DNA from: Gonatopus flavifemur
Taxonomy: Eukaryota; Arthropoda; Insecta; Hymenoptera; Dryinidae
Length of the DNA: 64,000 nt
Direction: 5' to 3'
Assembly (NCBI GenBank): GCA_018340375.1
Contig: JAFFJZ010000004.1
Location: forward strand, 20,248,001-20,312,000
The stretch's first letter is position 1; every line of letters begins with the position of its first letter. The translations under genes and the position numbers were made by a program. This document shows, one piece after another, positions 53,723-63,645 of the stretch. The notes under the pieces were generated by a model that saw only the letters and a list, made by a program, of their open reading frames with translations, did no database searches and had not been told where the DNA came from.

Positions 53723-54594
53723 TAACCTACAAAATTGATCATATCACATCAATCATTGAAATTTTTAGTATCGATGGATGCCAAAATGTTTGTAATTTAC
53801 ACGAGTGAAAAACAAAATATATATGATTAGTTTTTCATTCTCATTCAATATTATTAATTACATATTTCTTTATTTTATGGACTCGAACCAACCATCATCA
53901 CTTAATCATTCTTACTAAACGTTTTTTCACAATCATAAAAATCTGCGGGAATCCAACATGTACATTGAATTCGTAGGAAGTTCTTCTTTAGCAGGGACAG
54001 AGCTTCATAAGAGTTCTAACAAGCGGACATCAAAGAGTCCTTAAAGTCATCTCAAAGTGTGCTTTTAATACTCTTATAGAACAACCAAGGGATTCATTAT
54101 AGAGCTGTGAAATAATTCTTCTAGAATTCACAGAACTCTTTGAGAACTCGTCAAGAAGTCGAAAAAATAATTCTTCCAGAATTTAGTTTAAAAACTCTTT
54201 TGCAAGGGCTCACAAATTATTGTGTTATCTGGGTCATTTCCACATAGTTATTTTTCTTTTGTTTATGGCGCCTCTAGCATCAGTCGAAGCGTATGATATT
54301 TTGCTACAACTTTTTTCGTAAAACACGGATCCACAAAACGAAGTGATGCAACAACTGGCCAGGAACAACATTAAACGAAAAATTTGAGTTGCCACAACTG
54401 AGATGATCGTTGTTGTGACAAAAATTTCTAGTTAGAATAACTAATACTTTTACGAGACAAAAACAGTTTTTGTTCGATGTCGGATTTCATTGAGTCTTTC
54501 GCCCTGACAATTAAACAGTTCTTTCAGTGTGATTGAAGGTATATAATGACATAAACCATGATAATTGAGATTGGTTGATGGGACTTATGAGTGC
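53723..54594. other. Intergenic; AAGAATTCTTC-word repeat in the middle
   Basis: From about 53,970 to 54,240 AGAATTC, TCTTCTAGAATTC and AAGAACTC words recur on both strands, bounded near 54,225 by TTATCTGGGTC. CAACAACTGGCCAGGAACAACA and related AGTTGT words occupy 54,340-54,470. No gene. Confidence 0.4.
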
Positions 54595-54858
54595 TGCACT
54601 GTAAAAAATAGTTGTGGGATTTTCCTCCAAAAAATGGTAGTGGCAAAGTTCCTCCACAAATGGGGAATCATTCACCATAATTTAGTGAACTTTTTCTTCA
54701 CTCATAGAGGATTCAACACCTAAAAAACAAAATAATTCCTCAAAGTAGTGAAAAAGTCCGTCATTTTTTATGAAAAAATAATTCCCCGAAGATAAAGGGA
54801 CGAAATCCACCAACAATTTGAAGAGAAAAAAAGCTCTCTATATTTTTTACAATGTGCA
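54595..54858. mobile_element. TGCACTGTAAAAAATA miniature element
   Basis: TGCACTGTAAAAAATA and TATTTTTTACAATGTGCA are inverted termini. The interior repeats TCCTCCA, ATTCCTC, AGTGAA words. Same terminal class as 23,081 and 42,325. Confidence 0.65.
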
Positions 54859-55254
54859 TCTAAAAACCAAACAATTTGCTTTGAAGGTTTTTCATTCCAT
54901 CAACTAAAATTTTTAATTTACCTTACTGTAATATACTAGTTGATAGAACTAACGGTAAATAGTTACATATCTATGGTGTCACCAATTAAAACGTATAATT
55001 AAATATTCTATTGTTGTCGCAACTAATTATCTTTTAGACATGTGATTTTATTTATAGCTCCTCGAAAAAAAAATTTGTTGCACGAACAACATTTATTATT
55101 ATAAGACAAATAAAAATTTTTCAGTTGTAGTGACTATTCAGTTTTCTCAGTGTGTCCCGTATTTTATGTAAAAATCCATTTCACGAACCTTCTCGTTTCT
55201 GGTTTAGCAAGCGAAATAAGAAAAAGTAATATGTTTTTTTCTCCGTGTTCCATT

Positions 55255-55944
55255 GTCATTTTCGACCAGAAATTCTCTTCAATTTACTTTCCCCCAATGT
55301 TTCTGAATTTCTCTGAATTTATCTGAATCTCACGAAAAATCCATCAATGCTTCTAAAATCTTGGACCTGAGATTTTTAAAAATTTATTTCTCTTCGCACA
55401 GAAAAAAAGGATTAGTAAAAATAACCATTCAACTTGTAACCACATGTGGACCCATTCTTCCTCGTTAGGATAACAATTATTCCATTGAAAAAACTCATTT
55501 TTTGAAAAGTTATTTGAAATTGGTTAAATCCATCAAAAACAATGGATCCATATGCGCTTATAAGTTGAATAATTATATCAACTAATCTTTTTTTTCGTGC
55601 GACTTTCGCTAAATCCTTCTGAAAAGTTTAACGCACAACTTTCCTTAATTCACTTCATTCTGAATTCCGCTGGATCCTTCCAAATCTTCCTCAAATTCTC
55701 CCTAAATTTTGGATTAAAGATTCCACTTAATTTCTTTCTTTTTAAATTTTTTAGCATTTTGTTTTCATTTTCCTGGATTTATTTGAATCCCTATGAATCC
55801 CTCGGAAAATTTCAATGCTCAATTTTCTCCGATGCATTTGTCTCTGAATTTCCCTGAATCTTTCCGAATCTCGCTGAGTTTTTTTGAATTTCCCTGGAAC
55901 ATGGGATTTTCAGAAAGATTCAGAAAAATTGTTTCCACCAGAGT
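55255..55944. repeat. CTCTGAAT-word block, degenerate copy
   Basis: TTTCTGAATTTCTCTGAATT and many variants recur to the right end AGATTCAGAAAAATTGTTTC and CACCAGAGT, a worn version of the right terminus at 8,232. The left end is not recognisable; GCGACTTTCGCTAAATCC and similar interrupt it. Confidence 0.45.
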
Positions 55945-56033
55945 AATAATAAAATTGATAATGTTATCCCTAGAACGCAACAACATTTATTTTCTTTGCT
56001 ATTGAAAACCACACTGGGGTATTTTTGTACCCC

Positions 56034-56966
56034 ACGGCGAATTCAAAGTATTGGCTCGAAACCGAAAATGTTACCCTATTTTTCAATTTTCTGAGCATGA
56101 AATTTCTTTTGATCACTTTTCTTTGCAGACTTTGTATGTACGTGACTTTTGGGTCGCTGATCATGAATGTCTCATCATATTTTCCGGATTCAAAATGGCG
56201 GATGGAAATTCTTGAATTGCTCTGTTTTCAATGAGCATTTGTATACAGGGGTTTCTGAGTCACTGATTATGAACCTCTCATCAGCTTTTTCGAATTCAAG
56301 ATGGTGGATCCAATATGGCCGATACAAATCCACGAAATTGACATAATGCAGTCAAATTATACCCTGAGAGAAAAAATTTCCGGCAACAACAAAGTGTTTG
56401 AATAGTCGCAACAAAATATTCAATTGATTCGAATACATTGATTGTATCAATTAAATATCCGTTCTCATTGAGGAAAAGTTTTATAGAATATTAAATATTC
56501 ATCTGACTAGATGCATATTCAATTGATCTGATGCAACTGTATTCAAATCAGGTGAATATTTTGTTGCGACTATTTAATCAAACACTTCATTGTTGTCGGG
56601 AATGTTTACTTTCAAGGTATAATTTGCCTGTATTATGTCCATTTCGAGAATTTGTATCAGCCATATTGGATCCGCCATGTTGAATTCGGAAAATCTGAAG
56701 AGAGATTTATAATCAGCGCCCCAAAAAACACCTGTATACAAATTTTCATTGAGAACAGAGCGATTCAAGAATTTTCGTCCGCCATATTGGATCCATCATC
56801 GTGAATTCGGAAAATCTGACTAGAGATTCATAATCAGCGACCCAAAAAGCCCCCATACACAAAGTTTGCAAAGAGAAGTGATCAAAAGAAATTTCATGCT
56901 CAGAAAATTGAACAATAGGGTAACATTTTCGGCGTCGAGCCAATATTTTGGATTCGCCATCTTGAA
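56034..56966. mobile_element. Foldback with ATGGCGGA motifs, CCCTGAGAGAAA element in the centre
   Basis: Arms 56,034-56,360 and 56,618-56,966 pair, e.g. TTCGAATTCAAGATGG / CCATGTTGAATTCGGAA and ATGTTACCCTA / TAGGGTAACAT. AAAATGGCGGATGG, AAGATGGTGGATCC and, inverse, GGATCCGCCAT and GTCCGCCATATTGGATCC recur. At the centre 56,362-56,617 starts CCCTGAGAGAAAAAATTTCC and carries TGAATAGTCGCAACAAAATA and its inverse. Confidence 0.65.
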
Positions 56967-57127
56967 TTTTGAAATACTTACGCACACATCTTAAAGTTTA
57001 GGGTCCATGGATGCAAGATTTTCAATCCTCAAAGATATCCTCTTCCACTTCCCATGCGAAAATGTCAATAGAACAAATTGTTTAAATGGGAACATCCGTT
57101 TTTTTTGTTTATAAACCAACACAACTA

Positions 57128-57200
57128 GTGCCGTCTTTAGAGGGGGGGGGTGGCGGCTAAAGGGGTCTATAGCCCCGGGCCCCGTCAGCAGGGGGGCCCC
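57128..57200. repeat. hAT-terminus-like GGGGCCC fragment
   Basis: GTGCCGTCTTTAGAGG followed by G-rich and GGGGCCCCTTCG sequence resembles the subterminal part of the hAT element at 21,892-22,656. The other end was not found. Confidence 0.35.
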
Positions 57201-58085
57201 TTCGTTTCAGATCATTATCTAAAATGATTTTTGTGGAAACTAACGAAAGCTCACGTCCCACTCGACAAAAAGATCCAGTACTGTTTCGCAACATTGTGTT
57301 CAGTGGGGTGTAAACATCCAATTTCAATCTAAGAACAGTGCACTGATCCCTTGAAATATGTATGTAACAGAAAGTCTACTAGTCGGAAATCCCAACGGAA
57401 TCAATCAATTAAGCTGCATGATGGATTTTCGACCATATTACAATATTTCCATTTCCTTATATATTATGAATATTTCATTTCCTTATAAATTAATCCATTA
57501 ACGCCCAAACGCGTGAATTTTTTAGCGACTTTTTGACGCGATTATTTTGTATGTTATTGGAGTTGAAGAAATTTTGTTTCCACGTATTTCGACGTGGAAT
57601 TCAATGCTCTTTCAGAATCCGTCCTCAAAATTTTGAATAGCTTAATAGGAAAAATGATATGACCAATTCTAACACAAAGATGTTCAAAAATTCCAGAAAA
57701 TTTTTTTTTCTCGATTTTTTTTCAGAATGTTATCGCTAATAATTTATACACAAAATATGCAGAAGGGTGCAGGGAATAGTTGTACTTTCAGCTAGTATTT
57801 TTTTGTTTTGGCGAGAAAAATTTTGTGTATGAAAGATATGGTGATTTTTACGAAACAAATTTTTGGAAATCGTATGATACACGTTTTTTCCATATTTCTG
57901 TGAATTCATCGAATAGATATTCAAATGAAGTTTGAATCGCTTATAGAAACGAAACGAAAGTTACCACTCAGAAGAACTGATGAACCATCGGTGTTTTTCC
58001 TCTCGAATCAACTCCTTGCACAGTGGGCTGAAATCCACAAAACGTGCTCAAAACTATAAAGCGTTGTCTGATTCATGCATTGTTC

Positions 58086-58390
58086 TGGACTAAGGGGTTT
58101 TGGGGATCGCTAATTACGAATCTGTAGTCAGATTTTCAGAATTCAAGATGGCGGATCCAATATGGCGGACAAAAATGTCCAAATCACTCCGATTTGCCTG
58201 AAACTCGTCCTGGGAGAGTTTTTTTTGGATCGCTGATTACGAATTCGCAGTCAGATTTTCAGAATTCAAGATGGCAAATTCAATATGACGGACATAAATG
58301 TCAAAATGATTTCGATTTGCCTGAAACCCGTTTCCGGAGAGTTTTTGGAAGCCACCGAATACGAATCTGGAGTCAGATTTTTCTTCAAAA
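58086..58390. repeat. Tandem ATGGCGG repeat, about 125-bp unit
   Basis: GGATCGCTAATTACGAATC, CAGATTTTCAGAATTCAAG, ATGGCGGATCCAATATGGCG and CGATTTGCCTGAAAC follow each other about two and a half times from 58,106, with period about 125 bp. Also related to the arms at 56.0-57.0 kb. Confidence 0.65.
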
Positions 58391-59407
58391 TCTGTAGCTG
58401 AATTATATATGATGCCAATGATACATTAGTTTTGATCTTTCAATTTACTTATTTTCTTTTTTAACATTTTTTTCAAGGTTTTTCATTCTTCATTTCTTGT
58501 ATTATTCCACACAAATTTTTCTTCATATTCAATGTTCGAATGTTCCTTGGCCAACTGTATCTGCGGATCTTGTAGAAGTGCAAGGACTTCTGGCGAAAAA
58601 GATTTATTTTTCTTTTGGGGCAATCTCCGTAAAGAGGAAATCCACGAATCTGATGATATCAGTAGCATGTGTAAAAGGTCTAGATTGGTTAAAAGTCTTG
58701 AAGATTTTCTTGTATTATGTTCTTTATAATATTTGAAATCTTTGTTCCGAGCCTCTTGGGCTTCCTCAGATAATTCACCAATTGGTGAATTTCCACCGCA
58801 AATTCAAGAATATTTATATTAATTTTGATACAAAAGTTTGTAAGCTATTGACAAAACATATTTTGTTTATTGAATTTCCCATACTTCTATCAAAATCCAA
58901 ACACAATATTATTTTAAAGTGCTTTTCATACAAAATTTGATTTGAATTCTCATAAAGTCTGTAGTGAATTTTAAATACAAATATGTGTGTTAATTGCTTC
59001 CAAATTTTGTGTATTCAATTCACAAACTTTTACAACAGTGTATACCGGAGAACTAATAATTTCACAGATACTGTGTCATAAAAATTAACATACCACTCGT
59101 TGCGCAGGTCTGCGCAGCATAAATAAAAGTGATTTGCAAGTGGGAATCATCTGAGAACACATTGCAAAAACCTCCCAGAGAGAGTTTTTTGAAGTATTTG
59201 AGAAAATCGTCAATGAAATATCGAAATCGATTATTTCATTCGTACGCACAACTCAAAAACGCAATGTTCCATCCTAACACTCATGTCCCTTGGACAATAT
59301 TTATTATTTTTATATTGAAACAACATGTAAACTTCCACAAAATCCTTAGATATCAAAATCATGAGGGCTTGCAAGCGTTAATTACTTCGAAAACTCTTGT
59401 ATTATTA

Positions 59408-60692
59408 TTAGGTGTACAAATAAGTTTCCGCGGTTTGTCAAAAGATGGCCCCACCAGAAGGTTATGGAGAAATTGTCAGATGTAAAACGTAATATCCCAA
59501 GTTTAGTCATCTGGCAACACCATAACCTTAAAGTACTAGTGATTCCGTATCAGCATCACGTAATTTTTTTCGTGCAAAAATGTCAAGTTTTATTCCGAAT
59601 AAGCATCATTTGCGGGAACTTTTGATTTACTTCTTTAATGTGAAAAAATCTGCAGCTGAGGCGCATCGATTGCTTCTAGAAGCATATGGTGAAGCTGCTT
59701 TAAGTGAGAGAAGTTGTCAGGAATGGTTTCAAAAGTTTAAGAACGGTGAGTTTGACGTTAAAGACAAAGAACGCAGTGGAAGGCCGAAAGTGTACGAAGA
59801 CATGGAATTAGAAGTACTATTGGAGGAAGATTCGTCCCAAACGCAAAAAGAACTTGCACTTACTCTACAAGTGACTCAACAAGCAATTTCACATCGTTTA
59901 AAATCGTTAGGAATGATTCAAAAACAAGGAAATTGGGTTCCATATGAACTAAAGCCGAGAGACGTTGAACGCCGATTATGCATGAGTGAAATGCTGCTTG
60001 CCAGGAATAAAAAAAGAGTTTTTTGCATCGTATAGTCACTGGTGACGAAAAATGGATTCATTACGATAATCCAAAGAAGAGAAAGTCATGGGTTAAGCCC
60101 GGCGAACCATCAACATCGACAGCTAAGCCGAATATTCATGGAAAAAAACTCATGCTGTGTATTTGGTGGGATCAGCTTGGTGTCGTGTATTATGAATTGC
60201 TGAAACCAAGCGAAACCATTACTGGAGCTCTCTACCGAACACAATTGATGAGATTGAGTCGGGCACTTAAGGAAAAACGCGCCCATTACTACTCCAGACA
60301 CGACAAAATTATTCTTTTACACGATAATGCTCGTCCACATGTTGCGGCGCCGGTAAAAACATACTTGGAAACACTCAACTGGGAAGTTTTACCCCACCCG
60401 CCGTATTCACCAGACTTAGCCCCTTCTGATTATCACCTGTTCCGGTCGATGGCACATGGTCTGTCTGAGCAGCGCTTCACATCATATGAAGACACCAAAA
60501 ATTGGGTAGATTTGTGGATAGCGTCAAAAGATGAAGAGTTTTTTCGACGGGGTATCCGAATGTTGCCAGAAAGATGGGGGAAAGTAGTGGCAAATGATGT
60601 AAAATACTTTGAATAAAACGTAATGTACTTTTCCTTTACAATAAATTCCTAATTTTTTATAAAAAACCGCGGAAACTTATTTGTACACCTAA
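59408..60692 (+). mobile_element. Mariner, mauritiana (Mos1)-like, copy B
   Basis: 1,285 bp with termini TTAGGTGTACAAATAAGTTT and AAACTTATTTGTACACCTAA, flanked by TA (59,406-59,407 and 60,693-60,694). Two bases shorter than copy A, fully accounted for by 7 versus 9 A in one homopolymer. It is the innermost layer of the 57.5-62.5 kb nest. Confidence 0.93.
59580..60616 (+). pseudogene. Mos1-like mariner transposase, frameshifted (7-A tract)
   Basis: The frame from ATG at 59,580 runs to a premature stop (TAG, ending 60,035) because the A tract at 60,009-60,015 has seven A instead of the eight that keep the frame. The catalytic part is open in the next frame to TAA at 60,614-60,616. Apart from this, only two residues differ from copy A: W119 of the WVPYEL motif is kept here, while glycine of the C-terminal DGKYFE is V (DVKYFE). 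The D,D34D triad (D156, D249, D284) is present. A single-base slip separates this copy from an open transposase. Confidence 0.9.
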
Positions 60693-61348
60693 TATTTTCC
60701 GGGAATTTTTAGAATTTCACAATAATTTCTGTATCTTACGTAACAATATCTCACAAACTAACTCGCCTTCAGACACAGCGTTACATACCTTCATACTACT
60801 AATTTATTGGAGTAAGAAAATACCAACATTCTTGAATTTTAGAGTATTTCAGAAAAGGGGGTTTTGAGCACTTTTTGTGGATTTCGGCCCACTGTGCCTT
60901 AGGGTGAGAAAAATCATTTAAGAGATGTGCATCGAGATTTGGGCTTTTAACAGCTGAATATTTCGTTATTCGATTATCAATTCGTTTCAAGATACGATTT
61001 AAACTTCAGTCACATGAATAGATAACTATAAATAATTGAAACGAATGAGGTATTGTGGCCTCTTTGATGAATATTGATGTCTGACAGTAGTTTACACATG
61101 ACAGGAGCAATTTTCCGATCGTAAATGTACAACCAATGGTTGAAAGCTGTAAATTTTCATATATTTCAGGTCTTCCTCATTGCCGATTACAACGCACGTC
61201 ATGCAAAATTATACATAGGCACCCACGCACACACATTTTCGTGCGTATTTATGTAAACATATAGGAAACTGAATTCGAGAATTCCAGTACCTACTCTTTG
61301 CGCGACCCAGAGAAAACGACGTGGACGTGGTAGAATTTTTTCTCCTTT

Positions 61349-61580
61349 AGGGTGCTTGTTTCGAGCGAATCCCCTTGCCTCTCACTATTCGGGGTACTTG
61401 TTTCGAGTGAGTCCCCTTGCCTCTCACAATATATCTAATGAATTTTTTCAACGCATTGTCGAATAGTGAGAGGCGAGGGGACTCACTCGAAACAAGAACC
61501 CCGAACAGTGAGAGGCAAGGGCACTCACTCGGAACAAGCACCCCGAATAGTCAGAGGCAAGGGGACTCACTCGAAACAAC
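61349..61580. repeat. 42-bp tandem repeat in hairpin layout (2 inverted + 3 direct units)
   Basis: The unit contains GTGAGAGGCAAGGGGACTC and ACTCGAAACAAGCACCCC. Two units lie in inverse orientation at about 61,349-61,428, then about 30 bp, then three direct units at about 61,459-61,580. Because 42 is divisible by three, both strands show a 14-residue repeat; I do not take this as coding. ACCCAGACAGCACCC follows. Confidence 0.7.
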
Positions 61581-61837
61581 CCAGACAGCACCCTATATTT
61601 CATGCATATCTGTACTATATATTTTTATATTTGAATATTTTATACATATGGTATGCATGTAAATAATATCGTATACATATTTTATAGATATACAAAATAT
61701 TTTGTGCTGTGTGGGAAGCATCCCAAAGGAGAAAAAATTCGACCACGTCCACGTCGTTTTCTCTGGGTCGCGCAAAGAGTAGATACTGGAATTCTCAAAT
61801 TCAGTTTCCTATATGTTTACATAAATACGCACGAAAA

Positions 61838-61880
61838 TGTGTGTGTGTGTGTGTGTGTGTATATGTTTGTGTGTGTGCGT
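61838..61880. repeat. (TG)n microsatellite
   Basis: About 11 TG units followed by TATATGTTTG and a further TG run. The corresponding place in the inverted left arm (about 61,220) has only CACGCACACACA, so the run expanded in one arm only. Confidence 0.8.
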
Positions 61881-62509
61881 GGGTGCCTATGTATAATTTT
61901 GAATAACGTGCGTCGTAATCGGCAATGAGGAAGACCTGAAATATATGAAAATTACAGCTTTCAACCATTTGTTGTACATTTACGATCGAAAAATTGCTCC
62001 TGTCACGTGTAAACTATTGTCAGACATCAATATTCATCAAAGAGGCCACAATACCTCATTCGTTTCAATTATTTATAGTTATTTATTCGATGAATTCACA
62101 GAAATATGGAAAAAACATGTATCATACGATTTCCAAAATTTTGTTTCGTAAAAATCACCATATCTTTCATACACAAAATTTTTCTCGCCAAAACAAAAAA
62201 ATACTGGCTGAAAGTACAACTATTCCCTGCACCTTTCTGCATATTTTGTGTATAAATTATTACCGATAACATTCTGAAAAAAAATCGAGAAAAAAAAATT
62301 TTCTGAAATTTTTGAACATCTTTGTGTTAGAATTGGTCATATCATTTTTCCTATTAAGCTATTCAAAATTTTGAGGACGGATTCTGAAAGAGCATTGAAT
62401 TCCACGTCGAAATATGTGGAAACAAAATTTCCTCAACTCCAATAACATACAAAATAATCGCGTCAAAAAGTCGCTAAAAAATTCACGCGTTTGGGCGTTA
62501 ATGGGTTAA

Positions 62510-63186
62510 TGAGAAATTTGTTGCTGGCATCTTGATTAGTGATAATTGTAGAGTATTTCAGATTTCTAAAGGACATCGGATGCAACAGAGTTTTCATGCT
62601 CTAAGAGATATCTTGAGTGAGAATCTAAAATGTTTCTCAATAATAATCATTTTTCTAATTCGTGATGTCTTCATTGAGAGGAATAATTACTAACACCAGA
62701 AAAATATATTCTTGAATATTTTTAAGAATACACATTCTTTGTTACAGTTGATATTTTGTAGGTTCAAGAGAAATTTTCTTAAATTGAGAAAATATGTCGT
62801 AAATTCGAGAAGTGAATTCTTAATTCCAGAAAAATTTTCTCGTATCAAGACTAGATATGGATGAAAAATCCTTGGATAAATGGATTTCTCGAACTAAGAG
62901 AATATGTTTTTGGCAATAGCCAATATTTCTCTCTGTGTAAGGTACCTCACTTGAGATATCTTCTAGACGTACACAACTGTTGCATCCGATTTCTTTTAGA
63001 AGTCTAAAAGAAATCTCTCGAATGTCTCAAGAATTTTGCTGTCTGGGTGAGATTCTGCGAACAGATTTCCCATTCAATTTTTCGTGTATTCAGAAAACTC
63101 TCACTTGATTCGCATCTATGTTGGCTGTATATTCTCCCTACATTAGGTGAAATGCATGTCAAAGTACATGTATACTTAGAGCCATA
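62510..63186. other. Unassigned; GAATATTCTTG/AAGAGAA words
   Basis: TCTTGAATATTTTTAAGAA and AAATTGAGAAAATATG words recur, and TTTTGCTGTCTGGGT lies at about 63,033-63,047. No clear termini, no gene. Confidence 0.35.
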
Positions 63187-63430
63187 CACTGAGAAGAGAA
63201 AAATCTTAAACCAAGAAAATATTGGATTGACCGACTCCAATCCGATATTTTCTTGATTCAATAAAACTTTCTTCGAAAGAAGAAATTATTTACTCAGTTT
63301 GAAACTATACAGTGTGATATGGAGAAAATTTTCTTACTCCAAGTACACATTTTCTTGAGATAAGAAAAATATATATATTCTCAGAACAAGAAAATATGTT
63401 CTTATGATTAAGCTGATTTTTTTCTCAGTG
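63187..63430. mobile_element. CACTGAGAAGAGAAAAA miniature element
   Basis: CACTGAGAAGAGAAAAAT and GATTTTTTTCTCAGTG are inverted termini. ACCAAGAAAATATTGGA, CCGATATTTTCTTGATTC and AGAAAATATGTTCTTA repeat the word AAGAAAATAT. Confidence 0.6.
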
Positions 63431-63436
63431 TAGCTT

Positions 63437-63645
63437 GGAATTTTTATGAAGCTGAAACTAGCGGCGGATTGATGTAACTTTTGATTGTACTGGATTCGAA
63501 TATTTTTCATATAAAAAATTGATTGGGTGACTTTCAATAACGCGATTCAACTACTTAGATATCCCAAAAAAATAGTTCTATCAAAAGTTGAATCAATCCG
63601 CCGCTAGCTCGTCGCCACTAATTTCAGCTTCATGGAATTTTCGCA
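63437..63645. repeat. Foldback hairpin
   Basis: GGAATTTTTATGAAGCTGAAA and ACTAGCGGCGGATTGATG are mirrored by CAATCCGCCGCTAGC and TTTCAGCTTCATGGAATTTT. ACTTTTGAT/ATCAAAAGTTG are the inner ends. The loop is about 90 bp. Confidence 0.6.

Larger units (their letters stand above)
57920..61015. mobile_element. 3,096-bp insertion with GAATAGATA duplication
   Basis: GAATAGATA occurs at 57,911-57,919 and 61,016-61,024. The uninterrupted right arm reads GAATAAATA at this point. The ends TGAAGTTTGAATCG and CGATTTAAACTTCA are imperfect inverted repeats followed by GAAACGAA on both sides. An 8- or 9-bp duplication suits a hAT-like element. Inside is a second inverted pair, CACAGTGGGCTGAAATCCAC (58,019) and GTGGATTTCGGCCCACTGTG (ends about 60,896), and within that mariner copy B. 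Confidence 0.7.
57494..62505. mobile_element. TTAA-flanked foldback, about 790-bp arms, four-level nest
   Basis: TTAA at 57,490-57,493 and 62,506-62,509 bracket TCCATTAACGCCCAAACGCG and the inverse CGCGTTTGGGCGTTAATGGG. The right arm (about 61,722-62,505) is continuous. The left arm is broken into 57,494-57,919 and about 61,016-61,355 by a 3,096-bp insertion. The centre holds a 42-bp tandem hairpin. A TTAA target and CCCATTAACGCCC end suggest a piggyBac-like mobiliser (inference). Confidence 0.7.

Noticed and set aside
61459..61580. 14-residue protein repeat
   Set aside because: Comes from a 42-bp tandem repeat open on both strands; no start, splice or domain support.
57736..62269. Open frames sharing SRQNKKILAESTTIPCT at 57.8 and 62.2 kb
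   Set aside because: They are the two arms of one foldback read in opposite directions; AT-rich and without domains.
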